Below, in pieces: positions 1 to 7,090 of a DNA stretch of 7,577 nt. The position numbers and the translations under genes were made by a program. How positions within the stretch are numbered: position 1 is the first letter of the stretch; the number at the start of each line of letters is the position of its first letter. This DNA is from an uncultured Clostridia bacterium (GTDB taxonomy: Bacteria > Bacillota > Clostridia > Lachnospirales > Lachnospiraceae). Location of the stretch: contig CAMOHF010000045.1 of assembly GCA_946614685.1 (NCBI GenBank), positions 1 through 7,577 of the forward strand. Direction: 5' to 3'. A model generated the notes under the pieces. The model ran no database searches, was not told the DNA's origin, and saw nothing but the letters and a program-made list of their open reading frames with translations.

Positions 1-903
1 AGGCTTTTGTTCTTCCGTGAGGGAGAGGAGACGGAACTGGCCATTCTGTGGAAGATCCGACTTCCCCGCGTGCTGCTTGCCATGATCCTGGGCGGTGCTT
101 TGGCGCTTTCAGGCTACCTGCTGCAGACGTTTTTCGAGAATCCCATTGTGGGCCCCTTCGTCTTAGGCATCTCCTCGGGTGCGAAGCTTTCCGTGGCCGC
201 GGTGATGATTCTCTTCCTCGACAAGATTGGAAGAATGTCCTCTTTTGCCATGGTAATCTCAGCCTTTGTCGGCGCATTTGCGGTGACCGGTTTTATCCTG
301 CTGGCTGCAAGAAAACTCACGAGTCCTTCCTCCCTGCTTGTGGCGGGAATCATGATCGGCTATATCTGTTCGGCTGTGACGGAGCTATTGATCAGCTCCG
401 CTGAGGATGCTCATATTGTGGGTCTCCACGGCTGGTCTCAGGGCAGCTTCTCCGGAGCGGGCTGGGATTATGTGAAAGTTTCGGCGATTGTTGTCGGGAT
501 CAGTTTTCTGCTTGTGTTTTTCCTGTCAAAACCCATCGGGGCTTATCTGATGGGAGAGGCGTATGCGGCAAGTGTGGGCGTTTCCGTAAGGGCGTTCCGT
601 GTGATGCTCATTTTGCTGTCCTCCTTGCTCGCAGCCTGTGTGACTGCGTTTGCAGGGCCGATTTCCTTTATCGGTATTGCGGTTCCTTTTCTTGTGAAGC
701 GTGCGCTTTCGACAGCAAGACCCATTGTGGTCATCCCGGCCTGCTTCCTGATGGGAGCGCTGATGGTGTCTCTGTGCGACTTTTGCGCAAGGCAGCTTCT
801 GGCGCCGACGGAACTTAAGATCGGCGTGGTGACATCGTTTGTGGGCGCACCCATCGTAATCTACATGCTGCTTAAGAAGACGAAAGAGAGGGGAATATCG
901 TGA
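1..903 (+). CDS. FecCD-family ABC transporter permease (5' partial)
   Basis: This is an integral membrane subunit of a BtuC/FecCD-type importer that moves an iron complex, heme or corrinoid across the cytoplasmic membrane. The reading frame is open from base 1, and the first visible residues (RLLFFREGEE) lie upstream of the family block RLPRVLLAMILGG. The TTG at 7 is therefore not a believable start and the true start lies outside the window. About 300 residues are visible; the family is usually 330-350, so roughly 35-50 N-terminal residues are missing. Conserved blocks in order are RLPRVLL...SGYLLQ, GPFVLGISSGAK, SSLLVAGIM, the loop GPISFIGIAVPF (about bases 655-690) and the C-terminal PTELKIGVVTSFVGAPI. 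Multiple hydrophobic helices fill the rest. One oddity is VPF-LVKRAL where most relatives have VPH-hydrophobic-R. The stop overlaps the start of the ATPase gene by 4 bases (GTGA). The family call is firm; the substrate is unknown. Confidence 0.93.
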   Translation, partial: RLLFFREGEETELAILWKIRLPRVLLAMILGGALALSGYLLQTFFENPIVGPFVLGISSGAKLSVAAVMILFLDKIGRMSSFAMVISAFVGAFAVTGFILLAARKLTSPSSLLVAGIMIGYICSAVTELLISSAEDAHIVGLHGWSQGSFSGAGWDYVKVSAIVVGISFLLVFFLSKPIGAYLMGEAYAASVGVSVRAFRVMLILLSSLLAACVTAFAGPISFIGIAVPFLVKRALSTARPIVVIPACFLMGALMVSLCDFCARQLLAPTELKIGVVTSFVGAPIVIYMLLKKTKERGIS

Positions 904-1670
904 TAAGACTTTCGGATCTTTCGGTGGGATATCATAAAGAAACTGTGGTGAAAGACCTGTCTCTTACGGTGAAGCCGGGGGAGATCGTGACACTGATCGG
1001 ACCGAACGGCGCCGGTAAGTCCACAATTTTAAAGACTGTCTGCGGTGCGCTTGCACCGGTTGCGGGCGGGATCTACATCGGAGACCGACGGATGACGGAT
1101 CTTTCGGACGCAGAGCGGGCAAGACAGATTGCGGTTGTCCTTACGGAAAAGAAACGGACGGAGCTTCTTACATGCTATGATGTGGTGGCGCTCGGAAGAT
1201 ACCCTTATACGGGAAGACTCGGCGTGCTCTCCGATGAGGACAGGACACGGATTGAAGAAGCGATGGAGTTGACCGGAGTGTCGGAATTTGCGGATCGGGA
1301 TATCACCACATTGAGCGACGGACAGAGACAGCGCGTGTATCTTGCGGGCGCCATATGTCAGGATACCAAAGTAATCGTTCTGGATGAACCAACTTCCTAT
1401 CTGGATATCCATCATAAGCTGACGCTCCTTCTTCTGCTTCGAAAACTTGCGGAGGAGCGGAAACTTGCGGTATTGATGTCCATGCATGAGGTGGAACTGG
1501 CGGTGAAGATTTCAGACCGGATCGTGATGGTCAAGGAGGGTGCGGTTCAGGGAATCGTATCTCCCGACGAACTCGCGGACGGAGACAGGATTGCCGAACT
1601 CTTTGATATGAGTCCGGAACTGATGGAGTTTTTCTCCTTTGATTTTGGAAAACGAGGGATTGATACATGA
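900..1670 (+). CDS. FecE/BtuD-like ABC transporter ATP-binding protein
   Basis: This is the cytoplasmic ATPase that powers the importer formed with the upstream permease and downstream lipoprotein. It has 256 residues, normal for the family. Visible motifs are Walker A GPNGAGKST (34-42), signature LSDGQRQRV (138-146), Walker B VIVLDEP (158-164), D-loop SYLD (166-169) and switch histidine H196 in MSMHEVELA. Two departures from the textbook are seen: the signature has D140 where LSGGQ is usual, and the Q-loop region reads VVLTEKKRTE (79-88) without a glutamine. I recall similar variants in FecE-like ATPases of Lachnospiraceae, so I read this as a subfamily trait rather than decay. The GTG start at 900 is supported by AGGGGA at 889-894 with 5-base spacing and by the GTGA overlap with the permease stop. 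It overlaps the next gene by ATGA. Confidence 0.95.
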   Translation: MIRLSDLSVGYHKETVVKDLSLTVKPGEIVTLIGPNGAGKSTILKTVCGALAPVAGGIYIGDRRMTDLSDAERARQIAVVLTEKKRTELLTCYDVVALGRYPYTGRLGVLSDEDRTRIEEAMELTGVSEFADRDITTLSDGQRQRVYLAGAICQDTKVIVLDEPTSYLDIHHKLTLLLLLRKLAEERKLAVLMSMHEVELAVKISDRIVMVKEGAVQGIVSPDELADGDRIAELFDMSPELMEFFSFDFGKRGIDT

Positions 1671-3169
1671 AACGAAACAGACTTTTACATATATTGTTTG
1701 CACTCCTTCTTTTGATGGGCCTGTCCGGGTGCGGAGGGAAGGATTCCATGGCTGAGACCGCACCCGACGGATTCACATGGTCGGGCGGATCGGGAAAGAC
1801 CACCATCACCTGCGATAAGGTGTGGAAGGAAGACGGTGTATCCTACGCCGAGATCGCCTTTTCAAGTACACATTATTCCTATGTGAGGATCGATGATACG
1901 AAGTACGACAGTGAGGTAAGGGACGGTGCTTCCTACATAACCCTTCCGGTTACCTTCAATGAACCTGTGACCATACATGCACTTACCACGGCCATGTCCG
2001 AACCCCATGAGATCGAATACCGGATCACGGTATGGGTCGGTCAAAAGCCTGCAAGCGGTACGGATGCAGAGGGGAAGGCGGAGGCAACGAAAAAGAACGA
2101 AAAACGAACGGACGTCGAGGATCTTACGATCGGAGGAAGCGCGGCAACGGAGGAGGTTACATTTTCCTACGCGAAGGGTGTGAGGATCCTCCGCTATGAA
2201 GATGGACTTTCGTTGATTGATGTGACGGGTTATGAGCGGTACCTCCTGGTGCCCGCGGATCGTGAGATCCCGGACGGACTTCCGGACGATATACGCATCA
2301 TCCGTACGCCGCTTGAACGCGTCTATCTGGCCAATACGGCGGGCATGTCGCTTGCGGCGCGGACCGATGCACTTTCCAAGGTCAGATTTACAAGCCTTGA
2401 AGCGGATGCGTGGTATATCGATGAACCGAAGCAAGCGCTTGCTGCGGGAACCATGAAATACGCCGGAAAGTATGACGCGCCGGACTACGAGATGCTTGTA
2501 TCCGAAAAGTGTGACCTTGCGATCGAAAACACCATGATCTTTCATGCACCCGAGGTGATGGAACAGATTGAGTCCCTGGGAATCCCGGTGCTGATCGACA
2601 GGTCAAGCTACGAGGATCATCCGCTCGGCCGTACGGAGTGGGTGAAGGTTTACGGAGAATTGTTCGGGACACCGAAGATCGCGGAAGACTTCTTTGCTTC
2701 TGAAGAAGAGGCGTTTCTGGCATCAAAATCCTACGAAAAGACCGGAAAGACCGTGGCGTATTTTACGGTCTCTTCCAATGGCATGATATCCGTCAGGGCA
2801 CCCGAGGATTATATATCCAAGATGATCGGACTTGCAGGCGGTGAGAATGCGCTTGAGGATGTGAAACAGGAGGGAGATTCCGGAAGCGTGACCATCTCCA
2901 TGGAGTCATTTTACAGTATGGCGAAGGATGCGGATTTTCTGGTCTACAATGCGACCATTATGGATCCCATCGCCACACCGGAAGATCTTGTCGCCAAGAA
3001 CCCGCTCTTTGCGGATTTTAAGGCGGTCAAAGAGGGGAATGTCTGGCAGGTGGAAAAGAATATGTACCAGTCGACGGACAAGCTGATCCGCATGGTGGGG
3101 GACCTTCATGTGATGCTGACCGACGGGGATGAAAAAGAAAACGTTTTCTTAAAAAAAACGGGACGCTGA
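1667..3169 (+). CDS. Lipoprotein substrate-binding protein, iron-complex/corrinoid type, with an extra N-terminal domain
   Basis: This is the extracellular, membrane-anchored ligand receptor of the importer. Residues 1-22 are a lipoprotein signal: positive KRNR, a Leu-rich core and lipobox LSGC with C22 as the lipidated cysteine. Residues about 45-125 form a separate, probably beta-rich domain with FSSTHYSYVRIDD and AMSEPHEIEYRI. A charged linker (about 126-162, rich in K, E, A, T) follows. Residues about 165-495 resemble the TroA/BtuF-like Peripla_BP_2 fold: CDLAIENTMIFHAPEVMEQIESLGIPV, then the marker SYEDHPLGRTEWVKVYG (314-330). At 500 residues it is far longer than the usual 300-350, because of the extra domain and linker. 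The ATG at 1667 overlaps the ATPase stop (ATGA), with GAGGGA at 1654-1659. The stop codon lies inside the terminator stem. The ligand is not inferable; ferric siderophore, heme and corrinoid are candidates. Confidence 0.9.
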   Translation: MKRNRLLHILFALLLLMGLSGCGGKDSMAETAPDGFTWSGGSGKTTITCDKVWKEDGVSYAEIAFSSTHYSYVRIDDTKYDSEVRDGASYITLPVTFNEPVTIHALTTAMSEPHEIEYRITVWVGQKPASGTDAEGKAEATKKNEKRTDVEDLTIGGSAATEEVTFSYAKGVRILRYEDGLSLIDVTGYERYLLVPADREIPDGLPDDIRIIRTPLERVYLANTAGMSLAARTDALSKVRFTSLEADAWYIDEPKQALAAGTMKYAGKYDAPDYEMLVSEKCDLAIENTMIFHAPEVMEQIESLGIPVLIDRSSYEDHPLGRTEWVKVYGELFGTPKIAEDFFASEEEAFLASKSYEKTGKTVAYFTVSSNGMISVRAPEDYISKMIGLAGGENALEDVKQEGDSGSVTISMESFYSMAKDADFLVYNATIMDPIATPEDLVAKNPLFADFKAVKEGNVWQVEKNMYQSTDKLIRMVGDLHVMLTDGDEKENVFLKKTGR

Positions 3170-3193
3170 TACTTTCGGTGTCCCGCTTTTTAT
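3159..3193 (+). terminator. Intrinsic terminator of the importer operon
   Basis: The arms CGGGACGCTG (3159-3168) and CGGTGTCCCG (3176-3185) form a 10-base-pair stem, with two G-U pairs, around the 7-base loop ATACTTT. It is followed by CTTTTTAT. An A8 run (3151-3158) precedes the stem and could pair with the T-run, so weak termination of antisense transcripts is also possible. The TGA stop of the binding-protein gene (3167-3169) lies at the end of the 5' arm, so ribosomes finishing that gene would cover the hairpin. Confidence 0.9.
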
Positions 3194-3201
3194 GGTATAA
3201 T
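3193..3201 (+). promoter_or_regulatory. Extended -10 promoter for the chemoreceptor operon
   Basis: TGG followed by a perfect TATAAT (3196-3201) matches the extended -10 form (TGnTATAAT) used by the housekeeping sigma factor. The -35 position at 17-base spacing (3173-3178, TTTCGG) is a poor match and lies in the loop and 3' arm of the preceding terminator. Transcription would begin near 3208, giving a leader of about 30 bases. I saw no match to the SigD/sigma-28 motility consensus (TAAA-N15-GCCGATAT) in this gap. Confidence 0.7.
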
Positions 3202-3239
3202 AAGTGGCATATTTATGACATAAAGAAAGGGGCAGAATT

Positions 3240-5291
3240 ATGAAGAATTGGAAACTCAATATCAAGATCACTGTCGTGATCTCACTGGCGGTTGCTGTTT
3301 GTATGAGCGTGATGTTTTTGATTTCAAACGGCAACATGTCCTCGACCATGACAGTGATGGCAGAGAACAATCTCATGACATCCGTGAATGTCAAAGCACA
3401 GATTATTGATGAGTACCTCTCAAGTGCGGAGACGGTACTTGAAACTTTCAGTCAGAGTACGGAACTTCGTGACTTTGTAAAAGACCCTTCCAACGAGGAA
3501 CTCGCCAAGAAAGCACAGGCCTACAACGAAGCTTTCTATTCCGAGATCCCCACATGGGAAGGTATCTATCTTGACACATGGGACTCCACGGTCATCACAC
3601 ATTCCAACCCGGCGGTTCCGGGTATGGTGATGCGTAAGGACGACGGATTAAAGCAGCTCCAGGATTCCATGCTTGCTGCAGGTGACGGTGTGGCCAATCT
3701 CGGCATCGTGCAGTCTCCTGCATCCGGCCAGCTTGTCATCTCCATGTACAAGGCCATCGAGGAGAACGGAGAGCCCATCGGATTTGTCGGCGGAGCAACC
3801 GGAGCAGCGGGACTAAAGGATCTGCTTGATGCATCTGTTCCCGAAGGACTGGAATCAGCGACCTACTCGCTTGTGAACCTCAACAATGACATGTTCATCT
3901 TTGACAGCGATGAGTCCCTGATCTATACGCAGATTTCCGAATCGGCCGATCCTGCTTACGCCAAGGTGATCGAGCAGATCAAGAACAGCGGCAAAGAGCA
4001 AGGCAAGATCAACTACAGGGATTCCAAGGGCGAGTCCTTCATCCTCGTGTACAAGGTGATGAGCGACCGCGGATGGGCCGTTATCATGAAGGGGACCGAG
4101 AGCGAAGTGTACAAGGATGTTGTGACCGGTAAGCGTGCGCTGCTTATTACCTGCATCGTGATCTTCTTCATCATCTCCGGTGTGTCTTACCTGATGATCT
4201 CTATTGAGACCAAGCCGCTCCAGAAGGTGGTAGGTTCCATCGAGCGCCTCGAGCGTCTCGACTTAAACCTCGATCACACCGTAGAGCAGTATTACGGCAG
4301 AACCAACGAGGTCGGACAGATTGCCACTGCCGTATACAACCTTACTTCAAAATTCAGCTCCATTATAGAGACACTCGGCAACTGTTCGGGATCATTAAAC
4401 AACCGTGCGAACGAGATGAGCGATACCTTCCGCGCCCTGTGTGACAATATCGAGAACAATGCGGCAACCACAGAGGAGCTTTCCGCAAGTATCCTAAATA
4501 CCAACGAAGCCATCAAGCGTATGAGTGATGAGATGGCGAACATGGGCGAGATGATCGAAAGAATCACCGGAGAGGTGAGAAGCGGATCTGACCGAAGCGA
4601 GGATCTGATCAGGACGGCGAACGATATGGCCGACAAGTCCGAGCAGACGCTGACCGACAGCATGCAGAGGATCGAGAGCACCAAAAACAACATCAAAGAA
4701 GCGATGGAGGCTCTTTCATCACTTTCGAGGATCAATGAGATGGCATCCAAGATCCTTGATATCGCAAGCCAGACAAACCTGCTTTCACTGAACGCATCCA
4801 TCGAGGCTGCCCGTGCAGGTGACATGGGCAAGGGCTTCGCGGTTGTTGCAGATGAAATCGGCAAGCTCGCAGATGATTCTTCACAGACAGCTGCACATAT
4901 CCAGCACATTTGCGCAGACTCTACGGAGAGTATCGACAGAGTTGAAGCCTGCTTCGCAGATATTGTTGATTTTATGGAGACCGACGTAACCGGTTATTTC
5001 CAGGAATTCTCCGGTATGGCGAAGGAGTACGGCGGCGAGGTAAGAGGCATCCGCGAGGCAATCGCAGTGATTGCAAGAACAACCGATGAGTTCAAGGATT
5101 CCATGGACACCATCCGGGATCAGGTAGAGCAGGTCAGCGCTGCAAGCAACGACAACGAGCGCGGCGTGGAAGACATCATCACCAAGAACGATATGACCAC
5201 GGATACCGCAGACAAGATCATGCGCGTTGCGGAAGAAAATACCGAAAACGCAAAAGAGATCAACGGTATCATTGATCAGTTCAATCGATAA
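3240..5291 (+). CDS. Methyl-accepting chemotaxis protein with extracellular Cache sensor
   Basis: This is a membrane chemoreceptor that would signal through CheA/CheW to the flagellar motor. It has 683 residues. The layout is: transmembrane helix 1 (about 9-29); an extracellular sensor (about 34-297) of double-Cache type with [12 protein letters not shown] (110-121) and [14 protein letters not shown] (from 160); transmembrane helix 2 (about 300-321); HAMP (about 322-378, with P326 and NEVGQIA); then a long coiled-coil signalling domain. The signalling hairpin tip is clear: [20 protein letters not shown] from I508, E522 at the turn, then [10 protein letters not shown]. Gln/Glu/Ala-rich stretches on both sides could carry methylation sites; no C-terminal CheR-tethering pentapeptide is present (it ends DQFNR). 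The start is backed by AAAGGGG at 3226-3232, spaced 7 bases. Isoleucine is coded mostly by ATC, in keeping with good expression. The ligand is unknown. Confidence 0.95.
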   Translation: MKNWKLNIKITVVISLAVAVCMSVMFLISNGNMSSTMTVMAENNLMTSVNVKAQIIDEYLSSAETVLETFSQSTELRDFVKDPSNEELAKKAQAYNEAFYSEIPTWEGIYLDTWDSTVITHSNPAVPGMVMRKDDGLKQLQDSMLAAGDGVANLGIVQSPASGQLVISMYKAIEENGEPIGFVGGATGAAGLKDLLDASVPEGLESATYSLVNLNNDMFIFDSDESLIYTQISESADPAYAKVIEQIKNSGKEQGKINYRDSKGESFILVYKVMSDRGWAVIMKGTESEVYKDVVTGKRALLITCIVIFFIISGVSYLMISIETKPLQKVVGSIERLERLDLNLDHTVEQYYGRTNEVGQIATAVYNLTSKFSSIIETLGNCSGSLNNRANEMSDTFRALCDNIENNAATTEELSASILNTNEAIKRMSDEMANMGEMIERITGEVRSGSDRSEDLIRTANDMADKSEQTLTDSMQRIESTKNNIKEAMEALSSLSRINEMASKILDIASQTNLLSLNASIEAARAGDMGKGFAVVADEIGKLADDSSQTAAHIQHICADSTESIDRVEACFADIVDFMETDVTGYFQEFSGMAKEYGGEVRGIREAIAVIARTTDEFKDSMDTIRDQVEQVSAASNDNERGVEDIITKNDMTTDTADKIMRVAEENTENAKEINGIIDQFNR

Positions 5292-5302
5292 AAGTACTGT
5301 AA

Positions 5303-5308
5303 AGGGAG
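5303..5308 (+). promoter_or_regulatory. Ribosome binding site of the 50-residue gene
   Basis: AGGGAG within AAAGGGAGAA lies 7 bases before the ATG at 5316. It is as strong as the sites of the neighbouring confirmed genes and is the main reason to accept this short frame as a gene. Confidence 0.75.
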
Positions 5309-5315
5309 AAGTATT

Positions 5316-5468
5316 ATGGCGCATTATCAACAGATCATCATCAATATGTCAGTGGAAGATGAACTGAAGGAGGCAGATCTGCAGATATTGAAGGAGAAGA
5401 TCGAAGAATGTATCTCCATCAATGCCGACCCGAAACAGGTAAAAGAAGTACATGTCAGATTAAACTAA
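5316..5468 (+). CDS. Small protein of unknown function (50 residues)
   Basis: I do not recognise this protein. It begins MAHYQQIIINMSVEDE and ends KQVKEVHVRLN. By eye it is beta-alpha-beta: a strand (QQIIINMSV, 5-13), a charged amphipathic helix (DELKEADLQILKEKIEECI, 15-33) and a closing strand (VKEVHVRL, 42-49). It has no signal peptide or membrane helix and is probably cytoplasmic. It is acidic, with one cysteine (C32). Support for it being real: a strong Shine-Dalgarno site, a position 24 bases after the chemoreceptor stop and 18 bases before the glucanase start, and its filling of the only space between those genes. It may be a small adaptor or regulator of either neighbour, but nothing in the sequence shows this. 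Confidence 0.75.
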   Translation: MAHYQQIIINMSVEDELKEADLQILKEKIEECISINADPKQVKEVHVRLN

Positions 5469-5486
5469 ACTGAAAGGGACCACCGC

Positions 5487-6515
5487 ATGAGAAGATGGAA
5501 GGGATACGAACACGGAGTGAATTTCGGAGGATGGCTTTCACAGTGTGATCACACGATCGAGCGCTATGAGAAGTTTATCACCGAGGAGGATGTAAAGCAG
5601 GTGGCTTCGTGGGGACTCGATCATGTAAGAGTACCAATCGACTACACGCTGCTCGAAGACGATCAGGGTACGCCGACGACATACGGTTACAAGTATATTG
5701 ATCGTGTCGTAGAATGGTGCGGGAAATACGGACTCAATATGATCCTTGACCTGCATGCCACTTACGGATTCTCGTTCGATGCGGGTGAGGAGAACAACAG
5801 CTTTTTCAAGAGCAGTGACTGCCAGGACAGATTCTACAGACTCTGGGAAACGCTTGCCGAGCGCTACGGTCATATCGGCGATCGTTTGGCTTTTGAACTT
5901 CTGAATGAGGTTACGGACAAGGGATACTGTGATATCTGGAATGAAATCGCCGGAACGTGTATCAAGCGTATCCGCGCCATCGCGCCGGATGTGTACATTA
6001 TCATCGGAGGTTACCACAACAACTGCATCGAAGCTCTTCCCGATCTTCGTATGCCCGATGATGAAAGAATCGTTTATACGTTTCATTTCTATGAGCCGCT
6101 GATTTTTACACATCAGGGAGCTTACTGGATCCCCGGTATGGACACATCCTTCCGTATGAAGATCACGGACACATACGGCCAGATGACACAGTACACCAAG
6201 GAGCAGCTGTCTCAGGTTTCCATCGGTTTCTCAAAGTACGATCCCGATGCAACTCTGGATGTAAGATACTTCGAGAACGCATTCAAAGAAGCAGTGGAAC
6301 TGGCGGAGGAACGAAATGTACCTCTTTATTGCGGAGAGTACGGAGTCATTGATCGTGTGGATGCCGAGGATACTTTGGGCTGGTACCGGATCGCGAGTGA
6401 AGCATTCAACAAGTTTTCCATCGGCCGCGCGGCATGGAGCTACAAGGAGATGGATTTCGGTTTGACAGATGACCACATGGCGAGTGTGCTGCCGGAGGTC
6501 TTAAAGTGCCTGTGA
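5487..6515 (+). CDS. GH5 family beta-glucanase, CelC-like, cytoplasmic
   Basis: This is a retaining glycoside hydrolase predicted to cut beta-1,4 or mixed beta-1,3-1,4-glucans or their oligosaccharides. It has 342 residues, a single TIM-barrel. Family 5 residues seen are R48 (HVRVPI), H90 (LDLHAT), N140-E141 (ELLNEV, acid/base), H200 and Y202 (TFHFYEP), E284 (LYCGEYG, nucleophile) and W317 (AAWSYK). From memory, the closest known protein is Clostridium thermocellum CelC (about 343 residues, catalytic glutamates near 140 and 280), which shares NFGGW/NLGGW-like, FITEEDV-like and DRVVEWCGKY-like stretches. There is no signal peptide, carbohydrate-binding module, dockerin or anchor, so it should act inside the cell on imported oligosaccharides unless it is released by another route. 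AAAGGGA (5473-5479) lies 7 bases before the start. Exact substrate and subfamily (possibly GH5_37) are unproven. Confidence 0.92.
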   Translation: MRRWKGYEHGVNFGGWLSQCDHTIERYEKFITEEDVKQVASWGLDHVRVPIDYTLLEDDQGTPTTYGYKYIDRVVEWCGKYGLNMILDLHATYGFSFDAGEENNSFFKSSDCQDRFYRLWETLAERYGHIGDRLAFELLNEVTDKGYCDIWNEIAGTCIKRIRAIAPDVYIIIGGYHNNCIEALPDLRMPDDERIVYTFHFYEPLIFTHQGAYWIPGMDTSFRMKITDTYGQMTQYTKEQLSQVSIGFSKYDPDATLDVRYFENAFKEAVELAEERNVPLYCGEYGVIDRVDAEDTLGWYRIASEAFNKFSIGRAAWSYKEMDFGLTDDHMASVLPEVLKCL

Positions 6516-6546
6516 TAAACAGGACGCATATAACAGATTGAGCAAT

Positions 6547-6552
6547 AGGGGG
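6547..6552 (+). promoter_or_regulatory. Ribosome binding site that sets the start of the membrane protein
   Basis: AGGGGG lies 6 bases before the ATG at 6559. It would fall inside the coding region if the in-frame TTG at 6538 were the start, and that TTG has no Shine-Dalgarno site before it. The ATG at 6559 is therefore preferred. Confidence 0.8.
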
Positions 6553-6558
6553 ATTACT

Positions 6559-7065
6559 ATGGAACAGACCATGAAAAAAATCGGATTGCAGATGAGCCTT
6601 TTGATGGGACTGGCTCTCAGTTTTTGCCTTTCTCTCGTGGGTAATCTTCAGGCAGAGAAATTCTCTGTTCCCGGACTTTTGATCAGCTTTGCGGTAAGCT
6701 TTGTGATCAGTATGATCATCGGCTTCATCGTACCGATCAAGAAAGTCGGAGACGCCGCGGTCGGGAAAGCCGGACTTCGTCCGGGCAGCATACCGGCAAG
6801 GCTCCTTGAATCGCTTATTTCGGATCTGATCTACACACCGATCATCACGGTGATCATGGTGGTACTTGCATACAAGCAGGCTACGGCGCACGGCGCACAG
6901 ATTCCCTTTGTGCCGATGCTTTTAAAATCACTGATCATCAGCCTGATCGTAGGCTATGTATTGATATTTATCCTGATGCCGCTTTTCCTGAAACTGCTGA
7001 TGGGGAAGGCGGGAATCAATCCCGGAGGCCCCGCGGGAAGACCGGGCGGCCCCGAGGAACAATAA
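6559..7065 (+). CDS. Four-helix membrane protein, DUF2798-like, with internal duplication
   Basis: Function unknown. The protein has 168 residues from the ATG chosen on its Shine-Dalgarno site. Four hydrophobic segments are seen at about 9-28, 38-59, 86-104 and 119-142. Helices 1-2 and 3-4 look like two copies of one hairpin unit: each second helix ends in a proline-containing IVPI/LMPL, followed by GKAGLRPG (69-76) in the first copy and GKAGINPG (149-156) in the second. The general style (short paired helices, phenylalanine and serine rich, ending in a conserved Pro) recalls DUF2798, but this is by memory and not certain. The tail (153-168) is rich in Gly and Pro and ends EEQ. It sits 43 bases after the glucanase gene and 25 bases before trpB2, with no terminator seen. 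It may be a small membrane regulator or transporter; no catalytic residues are evident. Confidence 0.85.
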   Translation: MEQTMKKIGLQMSLLMGLALSFCLSLVGNLQAEKFSVPGLLISFAVSFVISMIIGFIVPIKKVGDAAVGKAGLRPGSIPARLLESLISDLIYTPIITVIMVVLAYKQATAHGAQIPFVPMLLKSLIISLIVGYVLIFILMPLFLKLLMGKAGINPGGPAGRPGGPEEQ

Positions 7066-7079
7066 ACATATAAACCGGA

Positions 7080-7084
7080 AGGAG
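7080..7084 (+). promoter_or_regulatory. Ribosome binding site of the trpB2-type gene
   Basis: AGGAG within GGAAGGAG lies 3 bases before the ATG at 7088 and 6 bases before the in-frame ATG at 7091. The spacing favours 7091. The choice changes the protein by one methionine only. Confidence 0.75.
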
Positions 7085-7090
7085 AACATG

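Noticed and set aside
1..900. Cobalamin riboswitch or Fur box that would name the importer's substrate
   Set aside because: The operon's leader is outside the window; nothing of this kind is visible inside it.
1862..2545. Long open frame of 227 codons on the minus strand
   Set aside because: It lies wholly inside the binding-protein gene. The plus frame has a lipobox, family motifs and operon overlaps; the minus frame has Arg/His-rich, low-complexity protein with no recognisable motif.
3149..3243. Possible -1 frameshift at A-AAAAAA (3151-3157) just before a stem, with the -1 frame open to a TGA at 3241-3243 that overlaps the next ATG
   Set aside because: The phase fits a slippery heptamer, but the stem begins one base later instead of the usual 5-9, the A-run is explained by the terminator, and the extension of about 28 residues shows no protein-like features.
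4292..4909. Open frame of 205 codons on the minus strand
   Set aside because: It is the complement of the chemoreceptor signalling domain, rich in Ser, Leu and Ala as expected from the reverse complement of a coiled coil. The plus frame holds the conserved tip motif.
6462..6467. Perfect TTGACA hexamer near the end of the glucanase gene as a -35 box
   Set aside because: No -10-like sequence is found 16-18 bases downstream; the bases form codons of the glucanase (LTD).
6529..6534. TATAAC between the glucanase and membrane-protein genes as a -10 box
   Set aside because: There is no TG extension and no plausible -35 at proper spacing, so an internal promoter is not supported.
6538..6558. TTG at 6538 as an upstream start of the membrane protein, adding seven residues
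   Set aside because: It has no Shine-Dalgarno site, whereas AGGGGG at 6547-6552 is spaced ideally for the ATG at 6559.
7021..7056. GC-rich stretch with short palindromes at the end of the membrane-protein gene as a terminator
   Set aside because: No T-run follows (AGGAACAATAAAC), and the sequence is explained by Gly/Pro codons of the protein tail.
7069..7074. TATAAA just before the trpB2-type gene as a -10 box
   Set aside because: The -35 region is a GC-rich coding stretch (GGCGGCCCC), and the start site would leave almost no leader before the Shine-Dalgarno site.
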